NCBI RefSeq assembly: GCF_002251385.1 | Contig: NZ_NPJJ01000003.1 | Location: 1 to 64,000, forward strand | Source: Prevotella sp. P5-108 | GTDB taxonomy: Bacteria > Bacteroidota > Bacteroidia > Bacteroidales > Bacteroidaceae | Direction: 5' to 3' | DNA length: 64,000 bases | Shown: in pieces, positions 1-8,306 of the stretch | Layout: every line of letters starts with the position of its first letter | Numbering within the stretch: position 1 is the first letter of the stretch | Translations under genes and position numbers: made by a program | Notes under the pieces: generated by a model | What the model was told of the DNA's origin: nothing | The model's input: the letters and a program-made list of their open reading frames with translations, nothing else | Databases searched by the model: none

Positions 1-34
1 CGGGGAGGGGCTCGGTTTTATCCCTATCCCCTTA

Positions 35-2152
35 TCACTTCACTCCCATCTCCTTGAGCAGGCGGTCGGCGTGGCCCCAACGATCCATCATGTAGAGGAC
101 GAAGCGGATGTCGACGCCGATGCAACGAGCGAGGCGCTTGTCGAACCAGATGTCGCTGGAGAGCGAGTCCCAGTTGCCGTCGAAGGCAAGACCGATGAGG
201 CGGCCCTTACCATCAAACATGGGAGAGCCCGAGTTGCCGCCAGTAATGTCGTTGTTGGTGAGGAAGCACAGCTGCATCTTGCCCGTGGTCTTGTCGGTAT
301 AGCTGCCAAAGTCTTTGGCGCCGAGCAGTTGCTTCATCACAGGCTCTACCTGGTAATCGATGGTGCCGCGGTCGCCAGCCTCCATCTTCTTGACGATGCT
401 CTCTGCCTCGGTGTAGTAGCCCGAGGGCTTGCCGCCGAGCATGTAACCACCCACCTGGCCATAGCTGAGACGCATGGTGAAGTTGGCGTCGGAGTAGTGG
501 GGCAGTTCCTGTTCCATGCGCACCTTGGCGTCGCAGAGATACTGCTCCTGCAGGTCGATGGAGTCGGCATTCTGGAGGTACGACTTCAATATCTCGGTGC
601 GGATGTCCATGAGCTGCTTGCCATACTGGTATCCGGGGTCTTTGAGGAGCTGCTTGCTGTTGAGCATAATCTTCTTGCCGCTCTTCATGAGGATGGTATT
701 GTCCCACAGCCAGTCCACATACTTGCGCGTGTCGCCTCCGAAGCGGTCGGCGATAGTCTGGTAGAAGGCGGGCAGCTTGTCGGCAGCCACATACTTGCGG
801 TAGTTGTCTATCAGCGTAGCCATCACGTCGCGGTCGAGCGCTTCATCCCACTCGGCGCTGTTGTCCTTGAATACATAGTACTGCTTCTTCTTGGCAGCGG
901 TGGGGTTGACGGCGGTGGGGTTGCTGGCTATGCGCATGGCGCGGCTGTTGAGCTCGGTGGTGCGGCGGAAGGTCTCGCCCCAGACGGTGAGCATGCGTGC
1001 AGCGTCGAAACGCTGGGCGTAGAACTTGGCGAGCTTGTCCATGTCGAGCTTGCCTTTGAGGTATCCCGTCCACTTCTGGTAGTCGACAATGCGGTCTTCA
1101 AAGTCGGCTTTCTGGCGGATAATGCCCACAGAGTCGATGCACTTGTTCATGCCGAGAGAGTTCTTCCAGTAGTTGGAGCTCTGCGCGTACTTGGAGTCAT
1201 ACTTGATGCGCACGGCTTCGTCGGCGCGCATGTGGCGAATCATCACCTCCTGCTTCACACCACGTATCTGTGCGCGGGGAGCATTGTCGGCGTCGCGCAT
1301 CTCACGTATACCGTATGAGGAGAGGTAGCGCTCGGTAGAGCCGGGGTATCCCACGGTCATGGCGAAGTCTCCCTCCTTGTAGCCGTCGAGCGAGACGGGT
1401 GCCCAGTGCTTGGGACGGTATGGCACGTTGTCCTTGGAGTAGTCAGCAGGACCGTTGGTCTTCGGGTCGGCATAGATTCGGAACACTGAAAAGTCGCACG
1501 TCTGTCGTGGCCACATCCAGTTGTCGGTCTCACCGCCAAATTTACCCATCGATTTGGGGATAGTAAAGACGAGACGCAGGTCTCTGAACTCCTGGTAGGT
1601 AGTGGCATAATACTTGTTGCCCTCATAGAAAGGCTTGATCTCAAGCTCCAGGTTGGCATCCTTGGCGTGTACCTCCTTGAGCATCTCGTTCTCGACCTCG
1701 TCGAGCAACTTGGCCTGCTCCTTGGCGGTCATGGTGCGTATGCCCCGCTTCTCGAGCAGCGGGGTGATGTCGCGCTGGTCGACCATGAAGCGCACAAACA
1801 TGCCCTTGTTGGGCAGCTCGTCGGCATAGGTCTTGGCGAAAAATCCGTTGAGCATGTAGTCGTGCTCCACGGTAGAGTGGCTGCGTATGGCCTCAAATCC
1901 ACAGTGGTGGTTGGTGAACACCAGTCCGTCGGGCGAAACCACTACTCCAGAGCAGTAGCCCGAGAAGTTTACCACTGAGTTCTTGATGGCGTCGTCGCTC
2001 TGATACAGGCTGCTGTAGGGCAGAGCAAATCCGTAGCCCTTCATCTGCTCGTACACCGCGTTGGGCAGGTTGTAGAGCGTCCACATTCCCTCGTCGGCCT
2101 TGGCCGAGATGGTAGCCGCAAAGGCGGCTAAGATGACAAATAACTTTCTCAT
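35..2152 (-). CDS. S46 family dipeptidyl peptidase, DPP7-like
   Basis: A 705-residue secreted serine exopeptidase expected to remove dipeptides from peptide N-termini in the periplasm, feeding amino-acid uptake. A signal peptide covers about residues 1-19. The chymotrypsin-like triad is visible: His83 in TNHHCG, an Asp region in GGETDNWMWP, and Ser641 in GGNSGSP. The residue 18 positions after the catalytic Ser, which sets S1 specificity in this family, is Gly659. DPP7 enzymes have Gly there and accept neutral or hydrophobic P1 residues; DPP11 has Arg for acidic P1. So DPP7-like is inferred. The start lies 1 base after the flippase stop, so it is probably the last gene of a minus-strand operon. 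Length fits the family. Confidence 0.93.
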   Translation of the reverse strand: MRKLFVILAAFAATISAKADEGMWTLYNLPNAVYEQMKGYGFALPYSSLYQSDDAIKNSVVNFSGYCSGVVVSPDGLVFTNHHCGFEAIRSHSTVEHDYMLNGFFAKTYADELPNKGMFVRFMVDQRDITPLLEKRGIRTMTAKEQAKLLDEVENEMLKEVHAKDANLELEIKPFYEGNKYYATTYQEFRDLRLVFTIPKSMGKFGGETDNWMWPRQTCDFSVFRIYADPKTNGPADYSKDNVPYRPKHWAPVSLDGYKEGDFAMTVGYPGSTERYLSSYGIREMRDADNAPRAQIRGVKQEVMIRHMRADEAVRIKYDSKYAQSSNYWKNSLGMNKCIDSVGIIRQKADFEDRIVDYQKWTGYLKGKLDMDKLAKFYAQRFDAARMLTVWGETFRRTTELNSRAMRIASNPTAVNPTAAKKKQYYVFKDNSAEWDEALDRDVMATLIDNYRKYVAADKLPAFYQTIADRFGGDTRKYVDWLWDNTILMKSGKKIMLNSKQLLKDPGYQYGKQLMDIRTEILKSYLQNADSIDLQEQYLCDAKVRMEQELPHYSDANFTMRLSYGQVGGYMLGGKPSGYYTEAESIVKKMEAGDRGTIDYQVEPVMKQLLGAKDFGSYTDKTTGKMQLCFLTNNDITGGNSGSPMFDGKGRLIGLAFDGNWDSLSSDIWFDKRLARCIGVDIRFVLYMMDRWGHADRLLKEMGVK

Positions 2153-2153
2153 A

Positions 2154-3647
2154 TTATCGTTTGTTAAAGTATTTACCGATTACGGGGAGCCCGCTGAGCG
2201 GGAAGTCTCTCTTCACGAGATAGGCCACAAAGACCAGGATGAGCAGGGTGTTGACAGCCAGCGACGCACCCATAGGCAGCAGCCTGTTGGCAGCAGTCAT
2301 TCCGGCGGTGAGCACGGCGGTAAGAGCCACATAGACCATCATCTCCTTGACGGGATAGTCGATGGGATATTTCTTCTGACCCACAAAGTAGGACAGGAGC
2401 ATCGCCGTGCCGTAGCCTGCCACTCCACCCCACGCACACGCCATGTAGCTGTAGCGCGGCACGAAGACCACGTTGACCACGACCAGCACCAGACAGCCCG
2501 CGCCCGAGAACCAGGCGCCATAGATGGTCTTGTCGATGAGCTTGTACCAGAAAGAGAGGTTGAAGTAGATGCCCATCATTATCTCGGCAGCCATCACGAT
2601 AGGTACAACGCGCAGCCCCGGCCAGTAACTGCGGTCGCGGATGACGTAACGCAGAATGTCCATATATCCAATCACAGCCAAAAACGCCAACAGGGTGAAG
2701 ATGACGAAGTACTTCATGGCTTTGGCGTAGGTGTCGCGGCTGTCGCGATCTTTGGCTTTGCCGAAAACAAACGGCTCGTAGGCATAGCGGAACGCCTGGG
2801 TAATCATGGCCATAATCATGGCTATCTTGGTGGCTGCACCATAGATGCCCAGCTGCGCCTTCTCGTCGGCGCCGGTATAGAGGTAGGGGAAAATAATCTT
2901 GTCGAGCGTCTGGTTGAGTATGCCGGCTATGCCCAGGATGAGCAGCGGCCATGCGTAGCGCATCATCTTGCCCCAAAGTGCGCGGTCAAAGCGGTAGCGG
3001 AAGCCCGTAAGCTCATGCCAGAAGCACACCACTACCACGGCGGTGCACACCAGGTTGATGTAGAAGACCATGCCCACATTGAGCGTGAACTTGTCGTCGT
3101 ACAGCCCGAAGGGGTTGAGCCTCAGAGCTGGCAGCACGATGAGGTAGGTGAGGTTGAGGATAATGTTGAGGATGATGTTGACCAGCTGCAGGCAGGCAAA
3201 CTTGATGGCGCGCTTCTGGTAGCGCAGGTAGGCGAACGGGATGCACTTGAAGGCGTCGATGGCGACACACACAAACATCACCGCCACCCAGTCGGGGTGG
3301 TCAGGGTATTTCATGAATCCCGCTATCTGGGGCAGCAGCGCAAAGACGGCGATGACAAACAGCAGCGACGATACTCCCACCGATACCAGCACGGTGGAAT
3401 AGACCCGCATGGGGTCGTCCTCGGTCTTGTTGATAAACCGGAAGAAGGTGGTCTCCATGCCGTAGGTGAGTATCACCATCAGCAGCGCCGTGTAGGCATA
3501 GATGTTGGTCACCACGCCATACTCGCCACCGCCCGCGGCAAAGGCTGCCGTCTGGATGGGTACCAGGAGATAATTGATGAAACGTCCGGCGATGCTGCTG
3601 ATACCATAGATGGCGGTATCTTTGACCAGATTCCTTAAATTAGCCAT
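2154..3647 (-). CDS. polysaccharide flippase (Wzx/MATE-like)
   Basis: A 497-residue polytopic membrane protein with about 12-14 hydrophobic segments, resembling the Polysacc_synt/MVF-type flippases that move lipid-linked sugars across the inner membrane. The N-terminus (LVKDTAIYGISSIAGRFINY) is typical of this family in Bacteroidales. The substrate is not determinable: O-antigen or capsule units, or lipid II, are all possible. No glycosyltransferases are adjacent, which argues against a dedicated O-antigen cluster. It starts 12 bases after the SpmA/SpmB-like gene and is followed 1 base later by the S46 peptidase, so the genes are probably co-transcribed. Confidence 0.85.
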   Translation of the reverse strand: MANLRNLVKDTAIYGISSIAGRFINYLLVPIQTAAFAAGGGEYGVVTNIYAYTALLMVILTYGMETTFFRFINKTEDDPMRVYSTVLVSVGVSSLLFVIAVFALLPQIAGFMKYPDHPDWVAVMFVCVAIDAFKCIPFAYLRYQKRAIKFACLQLVNIILNIILNLTYLIVLPALRLNPFGLYDDKFTLNVGMVFYINLVCTAVVVVCFWHELTGFRYRFDRALWGKMMRYAWPLLILGIAGILNQTLDKIIFPYLYTGADEKAQLGIYGAATKIAMIMAMITQAFRYAYEPFVFGKAKDRDSRDTYAKAMKYFVIFTLLAFLAVIGYMDILRYVIRDRSYWPGLRVVPIVMAAEIMMGIYFNLSFWYKLIDKTIYGAWFSGAGCLVLVVVNVVFVPRYSYMACAWGGVAGYGTAMLLSYFVGQKKYPIDYPVKEMMVYVALTAVLTAGMTAANRLLPMGASLAVNTLLILVFVAYLVKRDFPLSGLPVIGKYFNKR

Positions 3648-3659
3648 TTCTATAGAGTT

Positions 3660-4889
3660 TTAGAAGAATAAATAAGCGATGCCGATGGCGGCGATGACTC
3701 CGGCGAGGTCGGCCAGCAGTCCGCATGGCACGGCATGACGCATATTGCGGATGCCCACGCTGCCGAAATAGACGGCGAGGATGTAGAAGGTGGTGTCGGT
3801 CGAGCCCTGGAAGATGCAGCTCAGTCTGCCCACAAACGAGTCGGCGCCGTAGGTGGTCATGGCGTCGACCATCATACCTCGGGCTCCCGAGCCGGAAAGC
3901 GGCTTCATCAGCGCAGTAGGCAGCGCGCCCACAAAGTCGCTGTTGCCGCCCAGGGCCTTTACCAGAGTTGCCACGCCGTTGATGAGCATGTCCATGGCGC
4001 CCGACGCGCGAAACAGGCCGATGGCCACGAGTATCGCCACGAGATAGGGTATGATGCGCACGGCGGTGGTAAAACCTTCCTTGGCACCCTCGACAAACGC
4101 ATCGTAGACATTGATGCGGTGCTTCATACCTGCCAGCACAAACGCCACAATGATAGTCATCAGCAGGATATTGGCCACCGATGTGCTCACAATGTTCATC
4201 TGGTCCTTGTCCAACTGGCCGAAGCCCCAGATGATGGCACCCACCACCAGAGCCATGCCGCCCAGGGTGAGGAGCATGGTGCGGTTGAGCAGGTTGATGC
4301 GCTGGTATATCGAGGTAATGATGATGCCCGCCACGGTCGAGAAGAAGGTGGCAAGCAGGATGGGGATAAACACATCAGTGGGCTGGGCGGCTCCCAACTG
4401 CGCCCTATACACCATGATGGATATGGGGATGAGCGTGAGGCCCGACGTGTTGAGCACCAGGAACATAATCATGGGGTTGGTGGCAGTCTCCTTGTTGGGG
4501 TTGAGCGTCTGCAGCTGTTCCATCGCCTTCAGCCCGAGCGGCGTGGCGGCATTGTCGAGTCCCAACATATTGGCGGCGATGTTCATGAATATCGCGCCGG
4601 TCACAGGGTGCCCCTTGGGAATGTCGGGGAAAAGTCGGGTGAACACCGGGGACAGCGCCCTGGCCAGCACGTTGACCACCCCGCCGCGCTCGCCTATCTT
4701 CATGATGCCCAACCAGAGCGAGAGCACGCCCGTGAGGCCCAGTGAGATTTCAAAGGCGGTCTTGGACGAGGCGAAGGTTGAGTCTATGAGCGCCGGAAAT
4801 ACCGTGACATCGCCCAGGAAGACGAGCTTGGCCAGGGCGATGACAAAGGCGATGATGATGAAGCCTATCCAGATATAGTTGAGTACCAT
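3660..4889 (-). CDS. SpmA/SpmB-like fused nucleoside-recognition (gate) domain membrane protein
   Basis: A membrane protein of 409 residues with two related halves, each resembling a Gate/nucleoside-recognition domain, as in the Bacillus spore maturation proteins SpmA and SpmB but fused in one chain. The N-terminal half carries KGHPVTGAIFMNIAANMLGL and DNAATPLGLKAM; the C-terminal half carries LMKPLSGSGARGMMVDAM. The fusion is usual in Bacteroidetes, which do not sporulate, so the role is unknown; transport of a small solute is a guess. I chose the ATG at 4889 because it lies 10 bases after the upstream metalloprotease stop. An ORF extension to 4925 would overlap that gene. Confidence 0.85.
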   Translation of the reverse strand: MVLNYIWIGFIIIAFVIALAKLVFLGDVTVFPALIDSTFASSKTAFEISLGLTGVLSLWLGIMKIGERGGVVNVLARALSPVFTRLFPDIPKGHPVTGAIFMNIAANMLGLDNAATPLGLKAMEQLQTLNPNKETATNPMIMFLVLNTSGLTLIPISIMVYRAQLGAAQPTDVFIPILLATFFSTVAGIIITSIYQRINLLNRTMLLTLGGMALVVGAIIWGFGQLDKDQMNIVSTSVANILLMTIIVAFVLAGMKHRINVYDAFVEGAKEGFTTAVRIIPYLVAILVAIGLFRASGAMDMLINGVATLVKALGGNSDFVGALPTALMKPLSGSGARGMMVDAMTTYGADSFVGRLSCIFQGSTDTTFYILAVYFGSVGIRNMRHAVPCGLLADLAGVIAAIGIAYLFF

Positions 4890-4899
4890 TGCGCTTGCG

Positions 4900-7449
4900 T
4901 TATTTGACAGTGGTGCGGCGCTCACGGATGAGCTTGATCTGGCGTTGCAGGTCCTGATAGTGGAGCTTGTCGATGCCCTTGGCGCCAGCCTCCTGGCTGT
5001 CTACAAACTGGGCGATGTCGTCGAGGTGCTGGACGAGGTAGAGCACCGCATCAGAGTCCTTGTTGCTGTCGCCACTGCGCGAGGCAAAGAGCAGCTGCAT
5101 CAGCGACGACTGTGCAGGCTTGTTGTCCTTGGGGTTGAGCAGCGAGTTGACGCGGTTCAGGTAGCTGCGCTCCAGACTGCGTCTGATTTTGTCGCTCATG
5201 CCGTTGTCGCCAGCCAGAGGCTTCCACACCGCGCCCTTCAGCGCCGAGAGGTAGGCGTCGAGCTTCAGTGCCGATGGCGAGAGGTAAGAGTCGTTGTATA
5301 TCTTGACGATGATGTCGGCAGAGAGGGCGCGCGAGAGCACGATGTTCTGCTGGTTGGCGATGTCGGCCGACGGGTCGATGCCAGTCTTCTCGGTGAGAGT
5401 GGCGGGGTACAGCCACAGCGGAGCCTCGAAGATGTTGCGCCCCACCCAGTCTATCGCCTCGAGCGGCATGGCTGCCGGAGCTATCTCTACGGGCTTGGTG
5501 CCGGGCATATTGTTGAGGTATCGGCCGCCCAGGTGCTTGATGACATGGCCTGTGTATCGGCGCAGCTGGTCGCGCACGCTCTTGTAGACCTCTGTCAGGT
5601 CACTATACTGGTCGTTGTCCTGATGAGTCCACTGGGGCAGACCCGCGATGACGCGCTTCAGGTTCTTCACGCCATACTCGTTGGCCTTCATGTTGTCGTC
5701 GCCCAAGTCTTCGGTCTGCGAGCGGGGGTCTTCGTCGCGGCCCTCACCCGAGAACCAGCAGCGGGGATGACCAGCCAGGAAGCGCGAGGTCTCGGTCATC
5801 ATCGCCTCTTTCTCTTCATATTCGTCCTTGAACTCAGGGCGGTAGGAGTAGCCCCACTTGATGGCCCACTTGTCATAGTCGTTGATGCGGGGGAAGAGTC
5901 CCTTGGGTCCAATCTTGTCTTCGGGCTGAGCCACGTAGTTGAAGCGGGCATAGTCCATGATGGATGCGGTGTGGCCGTGGGCCTCTACCCACGCCTTGTC
6001 GCGCAGTTTCTCTACGGGAGTGGCGTGGCTGGCGCCCATGTTGTGGCGCAGACCCAGGGTGTGGCCCACCTCGTGGGAGGAGACGAAGCGTATGAGCTCG
6101 CCCATGAGCTTGTCGTCGAAGGTCATGGTCTGTGCGCGCTTGTCGAGCGGTCCGCACTGCACCATATACCACTTGGTGAGCAGGCTCATCACGTTGTGAT
6201 ACCAGCAGATGTGGCTCTCGATGATTTCTCCGCTGCGCGGGTCGCTCACGTGGGGGCCGTAGGCATTTTCTATCTCAGCCGGGAGATAGCGTATCACGCA
6301 GTAGCGGGCGTCGTCGACGCTCATGTTGGAGTCGTTGGGCCACGGCTTGGCCTGGATGGCGTTCTTGAAACCGGCGGCTTCGAACGCCACGTTCCAGTCT
6401 TCAACTCCCTTGATGAGATAGGGCACCCACTTCTTGGGCGTAGCCGGGTCTATGTAGTATATGATGGGCTTCACGGGTTCTACCAGCCGTCCCTGACGAT
6501 AGGCTTTCACATCGCGCGGCACCAGACGGTAACGGGCGATGAACGACTCACGCTGGGTCTTGTGCTGGGTGTCAGAGAAACGGGTGAAATTGTTGACAAA
6601 GTAACCCACGCGCTTGTCCCAGAGACGCTTGCGCATAGGCTGGCTGGGCAGCAGCACCATCGAGGTGTTCATGCCCAGGGTCACCGAGCCCGTCAGACTG
6701 GCTGGCGCGTTGCGGTTGGCTGTGGCACCATAGGTGCGCACGGTGGCCACCTCGATGTTGATGGGAAACACCTTCATGGTGTCGATATACGAGCGGCTGC
6801 TTATCATTCCGCCGAGCTTGACCATGCCCAGCGATGATCTTACGCTGGTGGTGAGCTTGTTGTCGTTCTTGAAGAAATTGGTAATCTCTATCATGCTTCG
6901 GCCCTTGGGGCTCTTGCCGATTATCTTGAACGACGCCACGATGGGGTCGATGGTCGATGCCTGGAGAGTCTTGGATATACGGTCGGTCGAGTCGGCCAGC
7001 TGGGTGAGCACGTAGGCACGCATGTACATCGTCTTGTAGTCGTGCTTCTCAAAATAGACGGTGGCCTCGTTGACCTCTTCGCCGGCATACTTGCCGAAGT
7101 TCTGGGGCACAGCCGTATAGCGCGTCACGCACATGAAGTAGCGGCCCAGGAGCGTGTCGGGTATCTCGAAGTACCACTTGTCCTGGATATGGCGCACGGT
7201 GAATAGACCTTCCTTCACGGTGCCACCCTTCTTGATGATGTCGGCATACTCGTCCTTCTTCTTTTTGGCTACGGTGTCGTTGTCATGCTTGGTGGTGTCG
7301 GCCTTGATTACGGGTTTGCCCTTGAGGGTGTCGTCGTCCACGGCAGATACTTGTTGATACTTCGCAGCGTTGAGCCCCGTGATGCGCGAGGCATAGATGC
7401 CGCCGGCTATCATCATCACGATAGCGCAGATAAACAGCTTGTTACCCAT
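4900..7449 (-). CDS. secreted zinc-dependent metalloprotease (DUF5117/DUF5118 type)
   Basis: An 849-residue protein with an N-terminal hydrophobic signal or anchor (residues 1-20) and the extended metzincin-type zinc motif HEVGHTLGLRH at residues 459-469: His459, His463 and His469 as ligands and Glu460 as base. The flanking regions match the large Bacteroidetes/Proteobacteria family annotated with DUF5117, DUF5118 and DUF4953 domains. Its substrate is unknown; a periplasmic or surface protease is expected. A Lys-rich stretch (KKKKDE near residue 62) follows the signal region. It is the first gene of the minus-strand unit and has a -7 promoter element upstream at 7482-7489. Confidence 0.9.
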   Translation of the reverse strand: MGNKLFICAIVMMIAGGIYASRITGLNAAKYQQVSAVDDDTLKGKPVIKADTTKHDNDTVAKKKKDEYADIIKKGGTVKEGLFTVRHIQDKWYFEIPDTLLGRYFMCVTRYTAVPQNFGKYAGEEVNEATVYFEKHDYKTMYMRAYVLTQLADSTDRISKTLQASTIDPIVASFKIIGKSPKGRSMIEITNFFKNDNKLTTSVRSSLGMVKLGGMISSRSYIDTMKVFPINIEVATVRTYGATANRNAPASLTGSVTLGMNTSMVLLPSQPMRKRLWDKRVGYFVNNFTRFSDTQHKTQRESFIARYRLVPRDVKAYRQGRLVEPVKPIIYYIDPATPKKWVPYLIKGVEDWNVAFEAAGFKNAIQAKPWPNDSNMSVDDARYCVIRYLPAEIENAYGPHVSDPRSGEIIESHICWYHNVMSLLTKWYMVQCGPLDKRAQTMTFDDKLMGELIRFVSSHEVGHTLGLRHNMGASHATPVEKLRDKAWVEAHGHTASIMDYARFNYVAQPEDKIGPKGLFPRINDYDKWAIKWGYSYRPEFKDEYEEKEAMMTETSRFLAGHPRCWFSGEGRDEDPRSQTEDLGDDNMKANEYGVKNLKRVIAGLPQWTHQDNDQYSDLTEVYKSVRDQLRRYTGHVIKHLGGRYLNNMPGTKPVEIAPAAMPLEAIDWVGRNIFEAPLWLYPATLTEKTGIDPSADIANQQNIVLSRALSADIIVKIYNDSYLSPSALKLDAYLSALKGAVWKPLAGDNGMSDKIRRSLERSYLNRVNSLLNPKDNKPAQSSLMQLLFASRSGDSNKDSDAVLYLVQHLDDIAQFVDSQEAGAKGIDKLHYQDLQRQIKLIRERRTTVK

Positions 7450-7481
7450 ATAGATACTTATTTATTGGTTCGTTGTCACTG

Positions 7482-7489
7482 CAAATTTA
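7482..7489 (-). promoter_or_regulatory. -7 promoter element for the metalloprotease operon
   Basis: Minus strand reads TAAATTTG, matching the Bacteroidetes -7 consensus TAnnTTTG, about 32 bases before the ATG at 7449. No clear -33 TTTG was seen. Remaining bases between 7450 and 7747 hold a long hairpin (7636-7708) and no supported gene. Confidence 0.6.
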
Positions 7490-7635
7490 GTAATAATAAT
7501 CCATACCCGGCTTGGGCAGACCGAAAAAAGCATGACAATCATGAAGAAAAAAGTCAAAATCGCTGTTTCCGCCCGTAGTTCAGCCGTCATTGGAGCGGCG
7601 ATGCGGCCCTCGGGCCGACTGCGCAGACACGCAAA

Positions 7636-7708
7636 AGCCCCGAAGACGGCTTCAGGTATAGCAGCGGGCATGGCCGTGGGGCTATATCCTGACGCCACCT
7701 TCGGGGCT
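7636..7708 (-). terminator. long hairpin downstream of ndk, probable terminator
   Basis: Inverted arms at 7636-7660 and 7683-7708 share AGCCCCGAAG, GGC and TCAGG blocks (about 21 of 25 positions match). On the minus strand, the arm ending in CTTCGGGGC is followed by TTTTGCG, so it can terminate ndk transcription. The 25-base arms are long for a simple terminator and could also mark a palindromic repeat element. Confidence 0.55.
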
Positions 7709-7747
7709 ATGGTTGCTCCCGTGGTGGGGATGATGGGTTGGCGGGTG

Positions 7748-8215
7748 TTAGAACTCGTCGTTGGCGTAGAGGAAGGGGTGGTAGCACTGCTCCCACTCTA
7801 TGATTTCCTCGTCGCGGAAGAAACGCTTGAGCTCGATGGCTGCGGTCTCGGCAGAGTCGGATGCGTGGACGATATTCTCCTGGAAACTCATGCAGTAGGA
7901 ACCGCGGATGGTGCCGGGGGCGGCGTTGCGGCCGTTGGTGGGGCCTGCCAGTGCGCGCACGGCGGCGATGGCGTCGACACCCTTGAGGCACATGGCCACC
8001 ACGGGGGCTGTCATCATGGCGTCCTTGACGCGCTGGAAGAAGGGCTTCTCGCTGAGATGGCTGTAGTGCTCGGAGAGCAGCTCGTCGGTGAGCATCATCA
8101 TCTTCATGCCGCATATCTGCAGGCCTTTCTTCTCAAAAATACTGATAATCTCGCCTGCCAGACCGCGCTGCATGGTGCAGGGCTTGAGCAGGACCAATGT
8201 CTTTTCTATTGCCAT
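7748..8215 (-). CDS. ndk: nucleoside diphosphate kinase
   Basis: A 155-residue cytosolic enzyme that transfers the gamma-phosphate from ATP to nucleoside diphosphates through a phospho-His intermediate. The N-terminus MAIEKTLVLLKPCTMQRGL has the Bacteroidetes LKPC form of the usual KPD motif. The active-site His lies in NIVHASDSAETA. The ORF can be extended to 8269, but the ATG at 8215 is chosen because a -7 element (8267-8274) covers the upstream codons. It is a single gene with its own promoter and a downstream hairpin. Confidence 0.96.
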   Translation of the reverse strand: MAIEKTLVLLKPCTMQRGLAGEIISIFEKKGLQICGMKMMMLTDELLSEHYSHLSEKPFFQRVKDAMMTAPVVAMCLKGVDAIAAVRALAGPTNGRNAAPGTIRGSYCMSFQENIVHASDSAETAAIELKRFFRDEEIIEWEQCYHPFLYANDEF

Positions 8216-8266
8216 AATCGTTAATGGTTGTAGGGTTAGTAATATATGTTTTGTTCTGATTGTCTG

Positions 8267-8274
8267 CAAATTTA
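8267..8274 (-). promoter_or_regulatory. -7 promoter element for ndk
   Basis: Minus strand TAAATTTG, 51 bases before the ndk ATG at 8215; a CTTG lies about 21 bases further upstream as a weak -33. It decides the ndk start because it overlaps the longer ORF version. Confidence 0.65.
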
Positions 8275-8306
8275 GGAATAATTTCTGAGATATCCCAAGG
8301 ATGTGG

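Noticed and set aside
71..1318. Long plus-strand open frame of 415 codons across the S46 peptidase
   Set aside because: It is the antisense shadow of a gene with clear catalytic motifs; the same holds for many long frames opposite GC-rich genes in the window.
7462..7698. 78-codon minus-strand ORF between ndk and the metalloprotease
   Set aside because: It runs through the probable ndk terminator hairpin and through the metalloprotease promoter, so it cannot be a normal gene.
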